From Asterochloris sp. CNOR1 (lineage: Eukaryota; Chlorophyta; Trebouxiophyceae; Trebouxiales; Trebouxiaceae), in assembly GCA_963969365.1 (NCBI GenBank), contig OZ017746.1, forward strand, positions 3,782,001 through 3,846,000: 64,000 nt of DNA. Reading direction: 5' to 3'. Below, piece after piece: positions 56,683-64,000 of the stretch (within the stretch, counting starts at the first letter, position 1; every line of letters starts with the position of its first letter). The notes beneath the pieces are model-generated. The model had not been told where the DNA came from and searched no databases. It saw only the letters and a list, made by a program, of their open reading frames with translations. The translations under genes and the position numbers were made by a program.

Positions 56683-59600
56683 TCAGGGCAGCTGCACAGG
56701 CTGCTGAGCGTGGACAGCTGCAACTGCATCCTCCACCAGTCTCAGGCTCTCCAGGCAATGCCTGATGCCTTCGTCCTGAGTGTGCAGCATGTCGTGGCAG
56801 CGTATCAGAAGCGCATCTGCAGGTTTGATGGGTGACAGCCTGGCACGCCTCGCCTTCGCTTGCGTGACAGCTCCGTTTGCCGCCCCTTTGAGTTGCTGCA
56901 GGCAGGCACTGTGCTGAGAGACCTGCCATGTGCATGCAGAGCAGCAGTCAGTGGCCACCGCTTGGCAAGGGCAATGTGGGACCTGTCTCTGACTCACTGT
57001 CACGTGTGCTTTGACAGCACTAGCCTGCTCTTCCAGCTCTGGCAGCTGCCGGTCTCGCAGGTCTGCCTCAGCCTGGCTGAGCTGCCCCGAAAGGCCCCAG
57101 TGCAGAGCTGACAGCTCAGTCAGCCTGTCTTCCATGATGCTTTGCAGCTGCACACACAGACGGCAGTCTGTCAGCAGCACGTGAAGCACGTGGCCTACAC
57201 AGACCGCATGCGGCTCCTCCAGCTGGCAGCCATGCACATAAACGATATGCAGGGCAGCACCTGGCCACAACCCACTATACATATCATGTGTACTCATCGC
57301 ACTCAGGGCTGGCTGGCGCTGGCTTGCCCAGGGAGCTATTCCTGGCGGGCAGCATGTTGCTCAATGCAGTGCTGGCAGTTCGCTGCTCTCTGGCTGGCAG
57401 CAACAGGAATGGGTGAATAGTCTCACCTCTCGAGCAGCCTTCAGCCGCTGAACAATGGCCTGCTGCTTGTCCTCGCACTCCTTGAGGGCCACCTGCTGCT
57501 GCCTAGCCTTGGCAGCAGAGTTGCCAGCCTCAGCATGCATTTCCTCCAGCCTCTGCGCCAGCCGCATCAGGACTGTCAGAAGCAGGGCTGCCAAACTGTG
57601 AAGCACATACATGACTTGCAGCCATGCTGCGTGCGTCTAGAGAAGTAGCAAGCCTCCTCGCCTGTTTTCATGAATGCAATTTTAGACATCGGCATGCCAG
57701 AACAGGCAGGCCCTTCCCTGATTACGTCTTAGCACTCTGCATGTGGAGCTGCACAACCTTGCATGTCTGTGCGCCAAAAGTGCTGCGCCCTGCCCACCTG
57801 CTTCAGATCATGGTTGGCGGTGTGAATGTACAGCACATGAGCCTCCCTGAGCTCCTTGATGCTGGCAGCCAGGAGGTGCTGACCCTCAGGGGTTTTGGAT
57901 CCTGTGGGCCCCGCTGCCTCAGGCATACGTAGCAATCCAGTGCCTGCCAGCAGCTCCCCATAGCGGCTCTGCAGGCTGCGGCTGATCTCTGCTGGCACAT
58001 TGCCTGCGCGGCCCAGTGGGCTGAGCAGCTGCTCTGCCACCTGCACACAGTAGTCAATTGGAAGGCCACCCTGCCACTAACCCGCATTCAGGGAGTGGCC
58101 TGTTGGAGAAGTGCATCACTGATGTAGCAGGCTGCAGAACCTCTGCCTCAGGCATGAGTGGCGCATGACGCATAACAAAAGACAGGGCGATGACTAAGCC
58201 ATGCGTCCAGCTTCATCAGGCAGGCCCCAGATCAGGCGCAGCAACAGACTGGCAGATGATCACTCAGCAGGCATGGACTAGACCTGCAGGGCAGCAGAGT
58301 GCGCCTGTGGGTGCAGCCAGCTGGCGATGCCATCAGCTGTGACAGTCACCAGCACGGCCTGCGTCCAGCTGTCCCCCACTACAGCTGCCCCCACAATCTC
58401 TGCACCTGCAGCAGAGGCAGTGCCAGGCTGGGTAGCAGCAGCCTGCTGTTAACATCATCTCGGCTTGTCACTGATTTTGGGAACGGCAGCATGTCAGGTG
58501 CGGGCTGTGCAGAGCACTGTGATGATGTTGCGCGTGTACATGGCAGCCAGCCCCCTCTCCCCAAAGCTGTGCAAGCAGTGCCCATTTCCAATCGACTGGA
58601 CGGCGGCTGCTTCAATGGGATCTGCCCAGTGCCACAGGCGCCTTACAAACCAGCAGCAGTGGTGCACAGCTTCTCCTCTGTGGCAGGGGGCAGGTGGCTG
58701 AGCTCCTTGCCACTGACACCTGCCAGGTGGGCAGCCAGCACTGGCAGCCAGGGCAGGGTCAGCACATAGGCGCCTGCAGGAGAGCAGGGGATGCTGAACT
58801 TGGCATTCCACAGGGTGCAACACAAGCCCTGCTGCTCAAGGCCATTATACACAGCTTGGCTTCAGCAACGGCAGGGTATGCAGGCGCGCTGCAGCACGAA
58901 AACTGCAGCAGCCACTGGACCGGCGTGAGCATGAGCACTGGACCAACGTGAGCATGGGGGCTTTCGAGATCACCCCTTGCACGACTTGTACTGCAGCAAT
59001 TCCGGCAGGTGTTTCTGCAGCCGGCATGCAGCTACGGCAGCACCACTGGGTTCAGCGTGCTGCAATCGACACTCAGCTGATATTGAGTAGCAGCTGGGAC
59101 AGTGCCACTGGGCTCACCGCGCTGCAGGATGCAGAAGATCTGCTCAGGAACTGCGCTGGCTGCCAGCAGGGCAGGTCTGCTGTGAGCTAGTGGCACTGCA
59201 GCCCCCTGCAGCTGCAGGCAGTCCATCTGCAGCAGCGAGAGGGTGTGGGAGGGCTGCATGCGAACCTGCAGGTCCACAGTCGAGTCAGCTTGCGGCGCAG
59301 GTGGCTTCCCTGAGAGAATGCAGGCAGGGGCACTTGCTTCACCGCCCCCAAAAAGCTGTGGCAGCTGTGACCACTTGAGGAGCCACATGGCTTCCCTCAG
59401 AGGTTGCCAGTATGCAGGAGCAGACAAACGGTCCACTGTCTCTGTCAGCACAAGGGGGAGCAGCAGTCACTTGCCGTGCAGCTTGACGCTGCTGCTCCGC
59501 AGCAGCTCGGCTGGCCTGGAAATGCCGTGCAGCAGCTATGACCACATGCAGCGGAGGCGAATGCGTAGCTGCATGCAGACTGCACCCCCTGCCAGGTCCC

Positions 59601-62600
59601 CGCTTGGTCTTAGCTGTCGGCATGCATGGGCATGAAGACTCACCTCTTGCTGGGTTGCCACTAAGGTGTTGCCGCTGAGCTGGCAGGCCGGGAAGCCTTG
59701 TGCAAAAGAGGGCTGGACATTGCCAGCAAGCACGAATGTCTGCGCAACGCCTGCTGCACTGAGTGTGACCACGGCTGTGCAGGCGTCTCCATACCTGCAC
59801 AAACACATGCAGTCATTGGGTTCTGATCATCCTGCCCTGAAGGGCCAACATCAAGTGCAGCCAATGAGCAGGCAATGCACATGAGCTCACAGTGACATCC
59901 TCACAGCTGCAAGCAGCTTGCCTGGTCACATGAATGCACTTGGCTGGGTCCTGGTGAGAGGTACGTGGAGCCTGATCAGTCTGCCCAGTGACCTGCAATG
60001 CAGCATCCTGTCACTGCAGTGATGGGCTGCAGGCGTTTGGTTCACAGCCAGGAGGACACAGCTTCGGCCGCCAAATCGGGGGCCCAGTCAGCAAGTCACC
60101 TCTAGGGGTCCTTGGAGTACAGGGATATCCGCGTCTAGGGCATGTGGGCAGGCCGGCACCAGAGCTGCCGGCCCAGACCTGTGCTGCATGTCTCCCAGCT
60201 GTGGAAAGGCCTGCAGGTGGCAGCACAGGGCACCCCTGATGCCACATACTTACATCTCCACAGCAGCATCACCCTTTAGGGGGTTGCAAAAGCTGCATGC
60301 ATCGTGCAGGAGGCAGGCACTGCAGCAGAGTGGGGCGAATGCATGGATGCTTGGCATTCACCGTTTGCAGCCAAGCCTGGCCCGTGGCGTTCCCCTCTGT
60401 GGTGCTTTGGAGTCTCGCCAGCTGGCTCACTGGGAGAGTGACACCAAAAGGGACGACAGGGCAGAAAGCCAGCACAGAACTGTCTGCACACACAAAAAAG
60501 ACCTGCACGCGCAGAGCAGCAGAAGGGTACCACTCCGGAAGTCTTCATCCAGCGGCATTGCTCACATCGAGCCAGGCCATGAACAGTGCAGGTTGCTGCA
60601 AGACAGCTGCGCTGAATGCCCAGCCAAGGCTGCCACAGGCAGGGCTGGGGTGCATGTGAGCGCCACACACCCTGTGCTTGGGAGCAAGTCTGTCGTAAGG
60701 TATACCTCAGCAGTCAAGGCATCTGTCGCTTGCTGGCATGTGCCTGCAGTCTCACCGTGAACCGCTCCCATGAGGATGAGGCGCCAAAGGCAAAAGCCAC
60801 AGGGCGAGCGACAGGGTTCTCGTCCTCAGCTGAGATTGCTCGCCTCCTGCAGCAGGCATGAGCTGGCCAGTCTTGTGACGCCAGTGCATTCCAGGAAGGC
60901 AGGCCTGCCGTACTGAGTCCAGCAAGGGTAAGCAGCATAGCACCTGGCTCTGCTGTGTGCAGCAGGCTTGCTGCTTGGAAGCCAGCAAGCGCAAGCATAC
61001 CTCCTGGCAGTAAGGAGTTCAGTCAAGACAAAGTGATCCCAGGAGTTTCAGGAGGCAGGCAGGCTGAGAATGAGCTCAACAAAGTGGCAAGGGACCCCTT
61101 GGCTGTGGTAGCAAGGCAGGCAGGCTCGCCCAGAGCTGCAGCGCTTGTACACTGTACAGAGCAGAGCATCCTGCCATGTCACACATGCAACATGCTGAGT
61201 TTGTCAAGCCTGGTTGCAGCGCACCAGCGTGGCGCCAGCTCAAAGATCTGCTCAGGGTCGCTGAGCCGCTCTGTGTGATAGAGGCGCCAGGTCTGGTCTG
61301 AGGTGAGGAGCGCAAAGTGGGTGTAGCTGCCTGCAAGCATGCACCATTGGGCTGCACTACATGCCCTGCTCAGGGCAGCATGCATGTGTCTGACTTCAGT
61401 GCCAGGATGAATTCTTGGGGCGCTGCTGCATGCTTTTGCACACCCCATTGGGCCAGGCCATTAGATGGGGCTGGCCTCAGCATTCTGCTCACTGACACAG
61501 CCTGGGGACGACAAGGACCAGCCTGTGGCGGAGGAAGGCCACCGGCATGGCAGTAGCAGGCATGCTGTCCCAGCAAGGACCAGAAGCGATGCCGCAGCGA
61601 CATTGGACGGTGCATCAGAGCCACGGAAGGCAGGATGTTGAATTGCATCAGTGAGTCGCTCCCCGGCACAGATGCGCAGGTGGGGTCTCACCTGGGTGCC
61701 AGGCTGCGTGGAGCAGCTTCAAGCCGGGCCGGCTGCTGAAGAGCTTCCTGTCTACTGGAAAGCTTTTACATTTTGCAGGAAGGTGGGAGGAGGAATGTGG
61801 TCTTCCTAGCTCCACTACAGCCACCTCAGGACTCTCCAGGCCCTGCAGTATGGAGTTACAGGGCCTGGTACAGTCATGAGCAGCACTGAGGCCTTGTTCC
61901 AGCAAAGTATGCTGGTGCTGCAGAAAGCAGGCCCCTGCTCAGCTGGCCGGTGCAGGTGTACAGGCACAGCTGATAGGGGGCAGCCTTGGTGTCATCTGGC
62001 AGCAGGGGCTGAGGCTGTTTGGTGCACAATGTAAAGCATTCGCACTGTGCGGGCAGCCTTGTGCAGCTGCCATGCCTCTACTTGTTGCAAGCCCCTGTTG
62101 AGCAGCCGGTGATTGCCGTGTGGTCTTGAGGCTGAAGTGCATGGGGCCGCAAGCAGCATGGCACTGCGTTTGAAGCCTGCCAGCATGCTGCAGGCTGGCA
62201 CTATGTTGATGAGACAGCTGCAGGCGTGCCGCACCTGGATCGTGCAGGTGCCGGTCACCAGCGCAAGGCTGCCGCCAGCATTGATGTCAAGCCAGCTGGG
62301 GCTGGCTGGCAGAGGCAGGACTGTCTCCAGCTCCTGCAACTGCAGCTCAGCTGGCGCCTCTTCCTGCAGCAGCAGTGACCTTCTCAGCTTCCAAACTCAC
62401 TTACTGCAGCAGGTGCACCTGCTCTGATTCAGAGCGTGTCGTCTACCTGGGATGTGCTGAAAGCCTCTCTTGCATCTACTCGCAGTATCTTGCCATTGGC
62501 CACCCCATATCTGCATGACAGTAATGCCTCAGTTGCATTCCAACTCTATGGTATTAGCTGTAGGGCTCTGAGGCCACTCACAGCAAGCCAGAGGCCTCAT

Positions 62601-62652
62601 AGGTCAGCAGATGGGGGCCTCTGCACCCCTTGAACTGTGCCCAAGCAGACAT
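56683..62652 (-). CDS. NUP88: Nucleoporin Nup88 / MOS7
   Basis: Seventeen exons (complement): 62582-62652, 62447-62510, 62235-62363, 61692-61842, 61225-61330, 60756-60846, 60362-60502, 60100-60210, 59922-59992, 59644-59794, 59118-59439, 58651-58773, 58405 down to 58284, 57798-58040, 57427-57552, 57004-57147, 56683-56895; 792 aa, near the 741-810 aa of animal and plant Nup88. Nup88 sits on the cytoplasmic side of the nuclear pore and tunes protein export. The N-terminal part is a beta propeller (SWLDINAGGSLALVTGT, LKLLHAAWHPGSYTHFALLTS, DPEQIFELAP, AFGASSSWERF, CADSSVLAFCPVVPFG). The last ~250 residues are coiled coil (RLEEMHAEAGNSAAKARQQQ, RLTELSALHWGLSGQLSQAE). All sixteen junctions keep phase. 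Intron 9 has a GC donor (GACCAG then gcaagc). The ATG at 62652 nearly coincides with the start of a + strand gene, so the first exon may need revision. Confidence 0.85.
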
Positions 62653-63407
62653 GAACACACGGATCTGCCTTGCTCAAGGGCCTTTCTCATCGACATCTGT
62701 GATTGCAGTGCGGAACCTCATGCTGGACTTTCATGCTGCGCTTCTCAAGTTCACTCTTCTTCTTGCAACTTTCAGGCAAGCACAGATTGGCGGTCAATCA
62801 CACATCACTGTGATGGTCACGGTAGGCAACTCTCATGCCCAGACCCACTGGCTCTACGTGCTTGTGCCTTGAGGTTTGATGCTGTCTGCAGATATGTCTT
62901 GGACCTGTATGTGTCCCTCTCCACCTGCTCCTGCCCTTCCTGGTCGGTGTGATGCACCGCTGGGGCTGGTTCAGATGGTTCAAGCAGGTGACCAATCCTC
63001 TCCCAGCGCATTTTCAATATGCCCTGTCTCTGCTGCCTGGCAGCCTGCATGACTGCCCCCTGCTGGCTGCAGGAGTGGGTGACTCTGACCTATTGGAAAC
63101 GCAGGCAAGCTCAGAGGCAGCCGCACTCAACCTGCTACCAAGATCCTCTGCTGCATTTAAGCCCAGCATGCTGTGTGTTGCTCAATGCAGATGGCATGGC
63201 ACTGACAGCGTCAAGGTGTCAGCGGCCGGGGCAGAGGGTGACAGCACAGTGCCTGAGGTCCGGGAAGCAGATAAGCTTGTGGAACGCCAGCAGGAAGCAG
63301 ACCACAAACAGAAGCACCAGCAACATGAAAGGGTCCAGCCCTCACAAGCAGGCGCCAAACATAGACCCTGGGCCGGGCCAGACAAAGAGTGTGAACCATC
63401 CATCTGA
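62651..63407 (+). CDS. Small two-helix membrane protein, unknown function
   Basis: Four exons: 62651-62821, 62892-62987, 63073-63104, 63191-63407; up to 171 aa, phases consistent. Exon 1 encodes a hydrophobic helix (LMLDFHAALLKFTLLLATF). Exon 2 encodes a second one (ICLGPVCVPLHLLLPFLVGV) followed by an aromatic-basic loop (MHRWGWFRWFKQ). The 32-nt exon 3 gives EWVTLTYWKRR, and its intron has a GC donor (CGCAG then gcaagc). The last ~70 residues are a charged, disordered tail rich in Glu, Lys, Gln and His. I do not recognise the family. The ATG at 62651 overlaps the Nup88 start codon on the other strand; a later ATG at 62720 is the more likely start. The model rests on splice logic and composition, so it is tentative. 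Confidence 0.45.
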
Positions 63408-63634
63408 GTGTCCCTCACAACTGCTGAGAGCCGCCAAGTAGGTTGAAGCCAGCCCCCAAACCTGGTGCAGCACCGCGTGCCAGACTTTTGAATCAAGTGC
63501 TAGAGTTTACAACATGATGTGGCAGAATCGATTTTAGCAGGCATTGTGTGCCTTTACTGTTTGAAGAGTGTCATTGCAATGCCTCATGGCTTCTGATGGG
63601 CCTCCTCTGGTGATGGCCCCCATAGTACTCCGTC

Positions 63635-64000
63635 TCAGTACCCCACCCTGATGGCAACGTTGGCCACAAAAGCCTCATCTCTTGCCTGCATGACACGGGC
63701 GCGTCCTCCAGCGACGCATGCAGCGCTGGCAGTCACGTAAGCAGGCGGGCGCTGTCTCACACCCTGGCAGCAGGCGCATCACTGCGGCGCAGAGCAACGC
63801 CAGACCCCTGTGCCGACTTTTGATGACAGCGTGCCACAATGCAGTGCAGGAGCGCAAAGCTGCTCCCATAGGCATGAGACTCTGCTGGTAGCGGACCCCA
63901 GTGCTGACTTTCGATGACAGCGTGCCACATGTCAGTGCAGGAGCGCAAAGATGATCCCATGGGCGTGAGACTCTGCTGGTAGCACATCAAAGGGCCACGC
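63635..64000 (-). CDS. 3' end of a gene running off the window (partial)
   Basis: The exon at 63635-63685 (complement), preceded by a good acceptor, encodes ARDEAFVANVAIRVGY and a stop. Upstream, a plausible exon covers part of 63810-63890 (SHAYGSSFALLHCIVARC), but it overlaps the 91-bp tandem repeat and its junctions are not settled. Nothing is recognised about function. The rest lies beyond base 64000. Confidence 0.35.
63806..63985. repeat. Tandem direct repeat, period 91 bp, two copies
   Basis: Units at about 63806-63896 and 63897-63985 share TGATGACAGCGTGCCACA, AGTGCAGGAGCGCAAAG and GAGACTCTGCTGGTAGC with scattered substitutions, including a two-base shift near ACAATG/ACATGT. The array reaches the window edge and may continue. 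Its size and position beside a probable exon match the junction echoes seen elsewhere. Confidence 0.85.

Noticed and set aside
1-64000. tRNA, rRNA, snRNA or riboswitch genes
   Set aside because: No cloverleaf with A/B boxes, no rRNA-like conserved blocks and no riboswitch core were recognised by eye. A covariance-model search would settle this.

Overview
This window is nuclear DNA from a eukaryotic green alga. The evidence is a nuclear gene for the Rubisco small subunit with a chloroplast transit peptide, several other plastid-targeted proteins, very intron-rich genes with GT-AG (and some GC-AG) introns of about 70-650 bp, and no bacterial-style operons. Composition is moderately GC-rich by eye. 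A trebouxiophyte-type chlorophyte is my best guess, but species cannot be fixed from this sequence. Seventeen gene models (sixteen complete, one partial) were built by hand from splice sites, and every complete model keeps reading phase across all its junctions (about 122 introns).

Layout, left to right. 1124-8856 (+): a plastid-type protein fusing an FHA domain to HAT/TPR repeats. 9302-10099 (-): a PnsB3/NDF4-like 2Fe-2S protein, head to head with 10172-13200 (+), a basic coiled-coil/proline-rich protein. 13399-14961 (-): beta-carbonic anhydrase, divergent from 15304-16427 (+), an ABM-domain (IsdG/LFO1-like) protein. 16802-18349 (+): REV7/MAD2L2 HORMA protein. 18704-25687 (-): long coiled-coil protein. 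25719-27381 (-): leucine-rich-repeat protein. 28032-29316 (+): small C2-domain protein. 29658-33942 (+): amino-acid/auxin permease family transporter. 34286-47749 (-): 22-exon histone H3K36-type methyltransferase (CW, AWS, SET, post-SET, and an SRI-like C-terminus), divergent from 48021-50284 (+), an ACHT-type plastid thioredoxin. 51197-53834 (+): beta-hydroxyacid dehydrogenase. 54808-56263 (-): RbcS. 56683-62652 (-): nucleoporin Nup88/MOS7, head to head with 62651/62720-63407 (+), a small two-helix membrane protein. 63635-64000 (-): end of a gene that runs off the window.

The genes are unrelated housekeeping functions; several serve the chloroplast (RbcS, carbonic anhydrase, PnsB3-like, ACHT, ABM protein, FHA-TPR protein). 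Many adjacent pairs are divergent over 70-350 bp or convergent over 200-1000 bp.

The most unusual signal is in the introns. Many carry one to four decayed copies of the neighbouring exon-intron junction (exon edge plus splice site), at roughly 65-200 bp spacing. This is best seen at 43166-43660, 11391-11940, 45058-45280, 44572-44775, 17301-17428 and 22895-23180. I call these junction echoes. GC-AG introns are also frequent (8 of about 122). Gene-free stretches contain a decayed kinase-like fragment beside a 25-bp-arm inverted repeat (50476-50940) and a perfect 12-bp-stem hairpin (54481-54516). No tRNA, rRNA, CRISPR array or intact transposon was seen.
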